From positions 246,848,830 through 246,912,829 of the forward strand of contig OV884057.1 of the NCBI GenBank assembly GCA_930367215.1: 64,000 nt of DNA. Reading direction: 5' to 3'. The notes under the pieces were generated by a model. It searched no databases. It worked only from the letters and a program-made list of their open reading frames with translations, and was not told the origin of the DNA. The translations under genes were made by a program, and so were the position numbers. Shown here in pieces: positions 11,410-21,157 of this stretch (positions are counted from its first letter, which is position 1; the number at the start of each line of letters is the position of its first letter). Origin of the DNA: Pollenia angustigena (Eukaryota > Arthropoda > Insecta > Diptera > Polleniidae).

Positions 11410-12430
11410 TCTTTAGAATTATTTTATGAAAATTGAAGCAATTTATCTTAAGATGTTTAAGAATATGTTTAATTTTTGTCTATTAATTCAATAAATTTTT
11501 GTATACCTTTTAAAACATTAATTACTAGCAACTATTTTTGAAATCACTTTAAACCAATTAATAGTTCTTGAGCAAGAAGAAGACTTTTAATAATTAGCAA
11601 AATACTTTCCCCATTAAAAATCTTTCTTATAAAAGATATTCTTCTGACACTCACAAAAAAATATGAAAAAAACACAACCATTAAAGCTATAAAGCCTAAA
11701 AGATGCCAATAGAAAAGAAAAGGGAAAATGTGTGTGGCATATGATTAAGGAGCAGACAAAAAGTGTTGATGCAAGCAAAATATTTCTTTTAAAACTTTGT
11801 CTTCTTTACGTTTTCGCTACCCCAAAAAATGTAAGACACATAACACACATGTTATTTCTAACTAATAGCTACGAGGCCAAAAAAGCAATATGCGTTAAGA
11901 GCCGACTTATGCTGGTTAAGCGTTAAAAAAAATAATTTCATACAACTACCACTACAAACAAAGGAAATTTTATAAATAGAATTTCAAAATTTCTTTTGTT
12001 TCTACTGCAATCGTCGATGTGAGGGAAGGTTTTTGTCTATGAGTGTGTTTATATTCTCAATACAGTTAAGCCGCTCAATTTATGTTGTAAATTCTAAATG
12101 AAACTAAAAAAAAATTTTAATAACGAAGCAAAAGTTGTAAAAAAAAAAGCACCGAATGTTGTTGAATGTAGGCTTGTGTAGCAGCACATTCGGTTACTTA
12201 TTAATTCCTTTGCAACGGGTGCAATTTTCAAAAGCACAAAATTTTCCAGTCTTTTAAAAACATTTTCTAAATTTTTCTATAAAACTCTCAAGATAAAATC
12301 ACTCGAACCCATTTTAAAATTCTCGTGAAAAATTTTAATAAAAAAAAAAACTTCATTAATTTATAACATACTAGCGAACCCCTGCACACTTCGTTGAGCC
12401 AAAAAGAAACCAAGAAATCAATTCGAATTC
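11410..12430. other. AT-rich DNA, no gene recognised
   Basis: No recognised coding sequence. Short open frames here have no family features and biased AT codon use. A possible Helitron 3' region begins near 12365. Confidence 0.4.
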
Positions 12431-12432
12431 AT

Positions 12433-12585
12433 TTAAATCAGTGATAAATTGTTTTTACTGTAATGCTCTCTGGTACAAAACATTTCTTGTTTTTCATTTT
12501 CGGTGTAAATATACAAAACCGATGGTTTGCTAACGCGCAAACAGGCTACATACAACTGTCCATGTAAGATAACTGGATACTCAAA
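12433..12585 (-). pseudogene. Helitron helicase C-terminal remnant
   Basis: On the minus strand the frame reads EYPVILHGQLYVACLRVSK and runs open to a stop at 12433-12435. HGQLYVA-x-x-RV is the motif VI block at the end of the Pif1-type helicase of Helitron Rep/Hel proteins. EYPV joined directly to HGQLYVA suggests that the stretch normally between them (with the SQGQT-like motif) has been lost. Only about 50 residues remain. The CT(A/G)(A/G) Helitron end and its hairpin were not located with confidence. Confidence 0.65.
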
Positions 12586-13231
12586 TTCACTTCACAAATT
12601 CCTAATACTTCATTTACACCTACGCAAAATCTAGTACTTACGAGATTTCGAGCCAAATCTAGTTGTTTTTGACTAGATTTCCCATACAAAACAAAATCTA
12701 CTTCATGACTAGAATTCGACGAAACTACTCAAAATAGCAGTACTTACTAATGCAACTATGTTTTTTTCAATATAGCACTAAAAAATACGTCCCTGCATAA
12801 GAAAAAATCACATTAAAAAAAAAACAAAACAAAAATTGTTAAAAAAAAAAATTTAAAAGTTTTATAAAAATTGTAATAAAAATTAAAAAAGACGAAAAAG
12901 GTCAACAAGAAAAAGAAAGACAAACATGAAAAAACAAAAATGTATTTTGGACTTCAAGAAGAATTCTTGACAAAAAGTACGAAAAACATGTAAAATCAAT
13001 TAAAAATGGATAATCATTCTAAAAAGCAAATTTCGATCTACCAAAGGTTAAAATACAATTTGGTTTAAGGATTGATGTTTGACTATGGACGTCAGCAGTC
13101 GTCGATGGCTGCGAGTGTAAGACGGCAAACCCCTCTGAGCGATCGAAACATGTCAGGGTAACCAGCCACATGGGTTCGAATCTCAGGTCAGTCAAGAATG
13201 AATTATTATCAATAACAATTTTAATTAATCA

Positions 13232-13681
13232 AAAAGTCATTTCAATTTTTGGGAATACAAAATTTTAATTTCAAAAGATTTTGTTATTCGTGCTTAATTC
13301 TCAGTTTTTATTCTTCATAAAAACACTTGAAATTTATTGTTGATGGGATAAGCTATTCCTATGCGCATTTCACTGGTTGCTTAGGCCAGATCATCAGGAA
13401 ACTTCATCCATAAAGATTTTAGAAAAACTAAAGATATTAAACCAAATAAAACTGTTAAACGTATAAGACTTATAAGCAACAGTTCTACTTGTAACAATAT
13501 CAAAGTTTAAACAAAACACATCAACAATAAACAGTGGGTTTATCTCATCTTACATTCCCCACTACAATTAGTTGAAATTCTCTCAACATTAATTGTAGTT
13601 GTAAGTAGGTTAAGAAAAACAAAATAAAAACAACAACAACTTACAAAAGAATAAAAACTGGGAATTAAGCACGAATAACAA
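13232..13681 (-). repeat. Single reversed copy of the 468-bp PLE-type unit
   Basis: This is the reverse complement of the tandem unit found at 25254-29325, including the hammerhead-like core at 13368-13397 and the phrase GGGAATTAAGCACGAATAAC at its right side. It is followed by a MITE at 13682 and then by the remaining few bases of the unit. Confidence 0.8.
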
Positions 13682-14201
13682 AAAGGGTCCTCATGATATC
13701 GTTTATAAGTCTCGTAAACTGTGCAAACTGTGCATTCTTACGCCCTCGTAAATGAACTGTCAAAAATTGTATGAGAATTCATTTACACAAACTGCTTAAA
13801 TTTGCCCAACAATTTTGACTCGTAAACTTACGCAGTTCAATTGTGCATTTATACAGAAAAATTTGTTTAATGCTTACCGCCGTTTTCAATGAAAACTTCA
13901 AGTGTAAATAAATCACAAACAATAAATTCTTGTAATAATATAAGCATATTAGTCTTTTGGCTTTCTTTATGCATGTTTAAAAACAAATTTCATTTATAAT
14001 TTACAAATTCCAAGTTTTTTATTATATTTTTGATTATTTTTTTTTTAATATATTTTTTATTGACGTTTCTGTTTGAAATGACATTAATTGTTTAAAATTA
14101 CACAAAACTTAAAAAGGATCTTCATGAAACGAGTCTCGCAAGTTTACCCATTTGCACAAATGGTAATTTTAAGCAACATCATGAATACCCTTAATATCTT
14201 T
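13682..14201. mobile_element. MITE, ends AAGGGTCCTCATGAT
   Basis: The left end AAGGGTCCTCATGAT is inverted at the right end as ATCATGAATACCCTT, with three mismatches. Sequence of the Penelope-type unit (CTTTTGAAATTAA) resumes just after it, so it is an insertion. A related motif with an intermediate sequence lies at about 14114. Confidence 0.5.
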
Positions 14202-14350
14202 TGAAATTAATTTTAATTGATTTTCATGTTGTAAAATTCCTTTCTTCATAAAAATAATAAAATGAAAATTAAATTTGATGAACTTAAGCCTGATTAAAAA
14301 TATTGAAAATTTGGATTAAGAACCATAAATAGTTCAACAAAATTACCACA

Positions 14351-14924
14351 ATCTATATATATATAATTTCGTTGTTTGTCCGGATGTATGTCCAGTTCTC
14401 TTTCCGCGACTTTCTGAAGCCGTCTGACGTCGCAGAAAGATGAAATTTGGCATACGTAAAGCTCATTTGCTCCACTGGTGCAAGACGGAGCCCGATTTTT
14501 GATTTTCGGTCTGTGGGCGGTGGGCGTGGTCATTGAATAAACCGTTCACTTTTTCTTTTATTTTTTGCAGGAAACTTTTGCGTTTTCCTAATGACACCTT
14601 TTATATTTAAAGCCCTCTGTCTGATGAAGATCATAGCATCGTCAGATTCCTAATTTCATCATAAAACCCTAAATTTTGCATTATGTATTTTTTTTTTTAA
14701 GAATTTGTATATTTTCGATATTACAACATAAAATTTCTTATACTCAAAGTACTTTCTCTGCCAGAAATCATAGTGGAATCAGATTTTAATACTGCTGTTG
14801 AAAAGTAGAGATAATCTTATTCTATCACATATGTACATGATCACAGAAAAAATTATTGCCGAATTTTTTTCAAACAAACGCTTGTTTGAAAATTTTGCAC
14901 AAAATGTATGCATTTTTTAAAAAA
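14351..14924. other. Degenerate repeat DNA, no gene
   Basis: The stretch 14360-14540 (TGTCCGGATGTATGTCC, GAAATTTGGCATACG) has the wording of a dispersed insect repeat and resembles part of 5310-5400. No coding function is seen. Confidence 0.4.
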
Positions 14925-15122
14925 TAGGACCACGAGGACCACATAAGCTATACAGTTTTTCAAAAATAGGACCACAAGAGAATGTAGAGGGCGATTTCTG
15001 CCTCTCACAAACTTTCAAACCGATTTTCATGAAGTTCATAAACATAGATAAATCTATATTTATATGGACACATAAGCATGATGTGTATGGTCGGGCTTGA
15101 CCGACTATACTTTCTTACTTGT
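14925..15122 (-). repeat. Interspersed repeat D fragment (subtype of copy 2)
   Basis: The reverse complement starts AACAAGTAAGAAAGTATAG and continues into the 'GGCAGAAATCGCCC' and 'GTGGTCCTATTTT' wording seen at 1540-1770. It is truncated. Confidence 0.7.
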
Positions 15123-15144
15123 TTTTTATTACATTTTATTTACT

Positions 15145-15470
15145 CATAACTCGTAACAATTTTAAGCTTCAGCGCCTAAAAGGCATTCTTGAAGCAAGTA
15201 AGCTTTTAACAATAACTAGTATTGTGGTTATTTTGTTGAACTGTTTATGGTTTTCAATCTAAATGTTGATATTTTAATTGGCTAAAGTTTATCAGATTTA
15301 ATTTTCACTAAATTATTTTTATGAAGAAAGGAATTTTTCAACATGAAATTAATTAAAATTTACTGATAATTTTTCATTCTTGACTCAATCTGGGCTCGAA
15401 CCCAGGCGTTTTTACGGACAGGTTACCCTGACATGTTTCGATTGCAACCACTCAATCTTTTAATTGAAAA
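15145..15470 (-). repeat. Repeat S copy 2, truncated
   Basis: It contains the S end (ATTATTTTTATGAAGAAAGG) and the inverse of the T-arm-like GGGTTCGAGCCC at about 15390-15405. The sequence stops in the block CAACCACTCAATC. Confidence 0.75.
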
Positions 15471-15481
15471 ATGCCAATGTA

Positions 15482-15748
15482 CCCACTAAAAATCTTCGCT
15501 TCCTTTTTCAAAATGGATAGCTTCTCTCACTCATTATTTAGTAGCTTTCTTCTATAACTGCTTCTACAACAACTTCTATAACTACATAATTATTTCTGAA
15601 TGTATGTAGGTAAAAAAATAATGACTAACTTTTGCTTTTGGGACATCCCTTGTAAAATTCATTGGTTCTTTCAGTAGAAATGTAAGTAGTGCTCTTATGT
15701 TTTTCTGATTATTCAACAAATTATTTTGTAGGCGAAGATTTTACTGGG
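15482..15748. mobile_element. Possible MITE, 267 bp
   Basis: CCCACTAAAAATCTTCGC at 15482-15499 is inverted, with two differences, at 15732-15748. The interior is non-coding. Confidence 0.45.
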
Positions 15749-17531
15749 ATGTCAGAAAGTTAGGCAGTATTATTTTTTTTATGAGAGCTATGGAATATGA
15801 AAATTAAATTTTTTGTTTTCGCTAATAAAAAACCAGCAACTTTTTATAAAGAAATACCATTTGTAGTGAGAAATAAAGATGAACACAGAATTTTATCCTT
15901 TTTGTTCTAGGAACTCTTCATTACGAAATTAAGGCGATTATTTTAGTTACAACTTTTTAAAATTTATTTCTTAATCAAATATTTTGCATTAAACTGTATA
16001 AATGGCTAAGTTTATTAAACCTTTTTCTTAAGGATTTTATTTTCTTATATCATTAAAAAATGTGTGTCCTTACGCCAAAGGATATTTGTAACAAACTCTT
16101 TGTTATTTTGAGTTTTTGTTTTTCTGTTGTTTCCCTAACGAACAAAAATTGCAAAATAATGAAAATACTTGAAAAAAACAAGCAGTTGATGGCAATAAAC
16201 CTCATATTGTGTTAGTTTGGCAGAAAACACTCTTCTTTTTCGTTTTTTTTTTTAGATCATTGTTAAGCTAATTTTGTCTTTGTTGTTAGTGTCGTTTACT
16301 AATGTAATAAAAAAACCAAACCGAACCCATTAAGTGTCATCATCTACAAAAACAAAAATTAAAAAAGGAACCCAAAGTGGCAACCGCATAAAATCTTAAA
16401 AAATTAAACAAAAGCATAAAAACCTAAAAGCCGAAGAAACCCATCAGCAGAAAAAGAATACGTTTGAAAAGAAACATCTTTAAGAGCCGGAAAAAAGTGT
16501 TAAAAATAAACTTATGCTACCGTTACACCATACAATTAACGATATAACTTTCACGCTCTCTCTCTCTTTCTCTGCCACTCTTTATCATTTCTATCATGGC
16601 TGCCTTGATGAGGTTGCTTGTTTTGTTGTTTTAACCGAAATAAAAATCCTATAAAAAAAAAATTAAAAACAAAACGTCTTCAGGCAACAATTGTCATTTA
16701 AGTGTTCTTATGTTATTGTCATGTTTATTTTTCTTAAGTTTATTTATTTTTATAAAAATCTTGTTGTTGTTGTTGCTGTTGCTCTTGCTGTTTACTGTGA
16801 ACAAAAATTTAAAGAAGAAAACATAACAACAACAACATAAAACTGGCACAAGGACATGGCTATTTTTTATAGAATTTTTTTGTATTTTTTTTTTTTGTTT
16901 CATTTTTTTATTTTTTCATCATGTTTAACATTCTTTTCTTGTTCATTTATGACTTTGTTTGTTGTCTTACTTGAACACTGACTGTCCTTTTCATTTTATT
17001 TTGTTGTTGTATCTTTTTTTTTATCCATTTTGTGTTAAAGATTATTGCCACCACGATAGCCAAATTAAAATTATTTTACTCCTTAACTTTTTACTCCTTA
17101 ACTTTTTACTCCTTTTTAATGTTGATAATTGCCTTATTTTGTTTTGGCATTTTTCAAGTGACGTCCCATTGTGTTAGTTAATTTCGAATTTGATTTATTT
17201 TCCGTTCTGTGTAAACCTTCAATAGGGTTTTTTACGTAATAACAGGATTATTGCTATTTTTTTCGGCCTAGTCATTAATATTCATAAATTAGACAGATAT
17301 CTTAAGGATATCATAGAAAAGTGATGTTTATAGAACATTTATTAAAGTGTTTTTTTTTTCGAATATATAAAAATATGTAATTCAAATATGGTGGCTTTAA
17401 AATTGTGCGTGGCCGCCATATTGGATTAAGAATGACGTCACCCAATTTGCCATGCATTGTCATCCAAACCGAACGTGTATACAAAATTTCAGCTCAATCG
17501 GTTGAAGATAACTGCATCAAAATTGAGTTAC
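15749..17531. other. AT-rich DNA with simple repeats
   Basis: Contains a CTCTCT run near 16555, TTG/CTG-rich stretches near 16765-16830 and a three-fold repeat of 'TTTTTACTCC' near 17080-17115. No gene was recognised; the low-complexity stretches could be transcribed but nothing shows it. Confidence 0.4.
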
Positions 17532-17958
17532 TACCCAGCGGTAACTAGAATGAGTAAAGAGGCCTAATAGAAGGCCTTATTTAGCAGTCACAAGCAGTCA
17601 GAAGCCCTTCTCGCCGCATTCCATACTTATTTTTTTTTACACAGGTTGTCATTGGGCGCAAGGCCTTCCACACTTCCTTTAAAAACAACTTCGATCCCTT
17701 CCCAAAGAAGGGAGTAAGGAAGGTCACTAAAAATAAAAAGTAAATAAAACTGAACACCTTCCTTTCTCCCTTCTCAAAGAAGGGAGTAGCGAATGTGCAC
17801 TGAATATTTCAGAAGGTCTTTTAAAAAGAAGTTTATGCCTTCTAGAAGGCATACTTCTGAAGGCAGGATATCATGCGAAGCGAATCTTTTAGAAAGGAGT
17901 ACAGAGGCCTTCAAAAAGGCCTGCCACTTGCGGTCCTTTCAATATTTACCGCTGGGTA
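17532..17958. mobile_element. MITE, ends TACCCAGCGGTAA
   Basis: TACCCAGCGGTAA at the left is inverted at the right (TTACCGCTGGGTA). It interrupts another dispersed repeat whose wording (CAGCTCAATCGGTTGAAGAT ... ATTCCACCCGAACAAACATAC) can be read across the insertion. Internally, AGAAGG/GGCCTT phrases repeat several times. Confidence 0.6.
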
Positions 17959-18578
17959 GATTCCACCCGAACAAACATACATACATACCCTGTAGGAAGT
18001 CAAACACATTTATAACTAACTTCAAACTGGTTTTTTTATAACCACATCTAGTTGATTAAGTGACTTTTTTCCTTGTCGACGACTCATTATTTTAACATGG
18101 GCATGTCATAGGCAGTAGTCAATTGGCCATCTTTGCATGACTTTTTAACTGACTACTAACTACTTATTTTTCAACCTATTTGTAATTAATTAAAAGTATT
18201 GTCAGTTAAAAATAAATTATTTAAATTTTAAATAATTTTTGTCAAAAAAATATATGTACATATGTATGAACATGCATACATATGTACATTTGTATATCTT
18301 TATATATTTTGTTATAGAAATAATTATTTACATATGAAAATTTTGCATTAAACTGCCCTAAATGATGATGTATAATAGTCCTGAAATAAATACGCCACAT
18401 AATTGCTAGTACATAAACAGATTTGTATTGATTCATTTTTTAATTATTTTAAAATGTTTGTATCAAAGTATATTTATACCAAGTACATGCAAGTCTACAA
18501 CAAATCAACAATTAAAAAAAACAACATTCATTTTGTTTGTGTAAAAACATTTGATACTGTCAAACAGCCAAGCAGAAA

Positions 18579-18614
18579 ACAGAAAACAAAAAAAAAAAAA
18601 AAAAAAAAAAAAAT
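18579..18614 (+). repeat. Poly-A tract
   Basis: A run of about 25 A with a preceding A-rich stretch; it may mark the 3' end of an old retroelement, but no element body was recognised. Confidence 0.5.
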
Positions 18615-18854
18615 CATGACGCACTAAAATGTAAGCAAATTTTGACAATATCGAAAATAAAACAACTGAACAGCTGATCACTTGCATGTACTTGTAATAA
18701 ATATACTTTGGTTTGTATATATTTTTTTCATTTGACTTCATGGCATGCTTGTTTTACTTATTTTGATTTTATTTGAGTTTTACGTGTGCCTTTTTGGTTG
18801 ATATCTGCATGAGATTTAAACCAATTTGTAGTCATTTAAAAAAAAGTTAATTTA

Positions 18855-19206
18855 TAGTTATGGCCATTTTCTCAATGTATCGACAAACTGTCTGCTACTT
18901 AATGTCAACATAAATTTATTGGACCGATAAACTGTCCGTTAACGATTTTGGGTTTCTCAATATACCGACAAAAAACAAAGTTTTCAGCTGGCAACGCCAC
19001 TCAAAATACATGTAAAAGATGGGAGTCAGCTGATTGAATTTATCTGTACGGCAAATAAAAGGAAAATAAATAATTGGCAGATGAGTGCCGGTTAGCTTTG
19101 CGATTAAATCGAAGCAAATGAAACATTGAGCAAACCAAATTTCTTTAATGTGCAGTTTTTCGTTTGGATAAAAGATAATCGCCTAATGAGAAAATGGCCA
19201 TTATTA
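18855..19206. mobile_element. MITE with ATGGCCATTTTCTCA ends
   Basis: ATGGCCATTTTCTCAATG at about 18860-18877 is inverted at about 19184-19201. The interior carries degenerate TCGACAAACTGTC/ACCGATAAACTGTC repeats. No target duplication could be fixed. Confidence 0.55.
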
Positions 19207-19245
19207 GTGTTTTTTGCAACTGACTATTTTATTTACTACAGGGTA

Positions 19246-19258
19246 CATACATACATAT

Positions 19259-19289
<31 letters not shown>

Positions 19290-19357
19290 CATACATACAT
19301 ACATACATACATACATACATACATACATACATACATACATACATACATACATACATA
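19246..19357 (+). repeat. (ACAT)n microsatellite, left part
   Basis: About 28 tetramers, with a few TATA interruptions. It continues at 19885-19972 beyond a MITE, so one microsatellite was split. Confidence 0.95.
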
Positions 19358-19884
19358 CCCGGTGGCGTTTATGAGCGACATTGTCATTATGACATTTACA
19401 TTGACGAATCATCGCACCAGAGTCAGTAACAAGTTGATATTTAGGGAGTTATGCATGACAACGGCTTTGCAATGTCACTGTTCCCTTAAAAGAAAAAACT
19501 TCGCGGCATTGTCTGTTATGAATAGATCACGAAGTGAGCGCTGCAGGACTTTGTCTGCTACATGTCTCCGTCAATGAATAAATCAGAAAATAACGGACCG
19601 TTTCTTTTTCTGTTTGTTCTGTTCCATTTATTACTTGAGTTTATTGTGTTTTCCTTGTCACTCTACCTGAAACAATTCACTAATAAAAGTTGATGATATT
19701 GTCTGTTAGGACTCACAAACAAATGGACGCCTACAAGACAAAATCAACATTGGTCATCTATGACAGTTTGGACAAATACTTCAAAAAGTCATATATGACA
19801 CCAAAGTAAAATCAACACTTGTCATCGATGATTTAATATTGTCAGCGTTTGTCACGCTGAATCACTATGACGTTCGCCACCGGG
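19358..19884. mobile_element. MITE inserted in the microsatellite
   Basis: CCCGGTGGCG at 19358 is inverted as CGCCACCGGG ending at 19884, and both sides abut the ACAT array with TA at the junction. The 527-bp interior holds degenerate GACATTGTCAT-like phrases; no coding sequence. Confidence 0.75.
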
Positions 19885-19972
19885 TACATACATACATACA
19901 TACATACATACATACATACATACATACATACATACATACATACATACATACATACATACATACATACATACA
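19885..19972 (+). repeat. (ACAT)n microsatellite, right part
   Basis: About 22 tetramers, in phase with the same motif left of the MITE. Confidence 0.95.
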
Positions 19973-20114
19973 TTATAAGTTAAATAAAAGCTTTTAAAAA
20001 ACTTTCTCCTGAAAAATTTGATTTTTGGCGCTTACGTTATTTTCGCGGTTAGGGGTCGATATGGTGATCAAATATTAAACAATTTGTTGATGAATCAAAG
20101 AGTTACGTTCTTAT

Positions 20115-20191
20115 AAGGGATGCCAATCGGGATTGATTTTAGAAAATCCCGGGATTCGGGACTTTTCGGGTTTTCCCGTTTGGCATCCCTA
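20115..20191. mobile_element. Very small (77-bp) hAT MITE
   Basis: The ends AAGGGATGCC and GGCATCCCTA are inverted, and an exact 8-bp duplication GTTCTTAT flanks the element (20107-20114, 20192-20199). The interior is rich in CCCGGGATTCGGG-like symmetric sequence, so nearly all of it can fold. Confidence 0.8.
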
Positions 20192-20499
20192 GTTCTTATG
20201 AACTCATATTTCCTTCAACAGAAATAAAAATAAAAATTATTTAAGATTTAATACAGTCTATATTACTTATTTTTAAAGGGTGAAGTAATGATTACGATTA
20301 CGATTATTTTTTGTTTTGCATGATTACTACCAAAAAAATTATTCCTCCATCACTAATCAAATGGCTTTCATTAGAAGCATTTGTAATTCGAATTCTACAG
20401 TTATACATAAGAACTGTTAAAAATTTATTTCGGCTTCGCTGCTAAATTCGATACCATCGATACTGCAAAAGATATATTAGAACATTTAAATGTTTTTTC

Positions 20500-21157
20500 G
20501 TCTAGTCGACTTTTTAGTTTTTCATATAAAAAATCCATTTTTGGTAGAAAATTTGAGTGACCCCAAATTTTCATTCGTTTTGCTCTAGGACGTCTAGTTT
20601 ACGAATAAATCGACTTTTTAGTTTTTCATATAAAAAAATCAGTTTTTGGTAGAAGATTTGAGTGATCCCAGATTTTCATACGTTTTGCTCTAGGACGTCT
20701 AGTTTACGAATAAATCGACTTTTTAGTTTTTCATACAAAAAATCAGTTTTTGGTAGAAGATTTGAGTGATCCCAGATTTTCATTCGTTTTGCTCTAGGAC
20801 GTCTAGTTTACGAATAAATCGACTTTTTAGTTTTTTAGTTTAGTTTTTTAGTTTACGAATAAATCGACTTTTTAGTTTTTCATATAAAAAATCCCTTTTT
20901 GGTAGGAAATTTAAGTGATCCCAGATGTTCATTCGTTTTGCTCTAGGACGTCTAGTTTACGAATAAATCGACTTTTTAATTTTTCATATAAAAAATCCGT
21001 TTTTGGTGGGAAATTTAAGTGATCCCAGATTTTCATTCATTTTGCTCTAGGACGTCTAGTTTATGAAATAATCGACTTTTTGGTTTTTCATATAAAAGTC
21101 CATTTTTGGTAGGAAATTTGAGTGATACCAGATTTTCATTCGTTTTGCTCTAGAACG
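20500..21157 (+). repeat. Minisatellite, ~105-bp unit, left part
   Basis: About six units are marked by GGACGTCTAGTTTACGAATA starting at about 20588, 20693, 20798, 20945 and 21050, with one longer unit containing a local duplication. Unit wording includes CGACTTTTTAGTTTTTCATA and TTTTCATTCGTTTTGCTC. Confidence 0.9.

Larger units (their letters stand above)
4800..11410 (+). repeat. Interspersed repeat D, copy 3, split by three insertions
   Basis: The D start (AAGTAAAAGTGCTTTCTTCG...) is at about 4800. Internal D wording resumes at 6489-6551, 7736-7819 and 10944-11410 (TAAATTATAGACCGAT, then GGAACCTATGGTAAAT and TCCCAAACTGCTTAG). The gaps are a TIR element, a hAT element and a mariner that carries two further elements. 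About 5.9 kb of the 6.6 kb is inserted DNA. Confidence 0.7.
12895..14350 (+). repeat. Repeat S copy 1 (tRNA-like), split by a Penelope-type unit
   Basis: The 5' part (12895-13231) includes the tRNA-like block and a GGGTTCGAATC B-box near 13171. The 3' part resumes at about 14204 (TTTCATGTTGTAAAATTCC, TTTGATGAACTTAAGCCT) and ends about 14350. Between them lies a reverse-oriented Penelope-type unit that carries a MITE. See the copy at 46862 for the full architecture. Confidence 0.7.

Noticed and set aside
16500..17200. Host gene promoter or untranslated exon suggested by CT and CAA/TTG runs
   Set aside because: Low-complexity runs alone do not support a gene; no start codon context or coding frame was found.
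19126..19429. Open frames rich in Tyr-Ile-His-Thr repeats
   Set aside because: They are translations of the ACAT microsatellite in different frames, not proteins.
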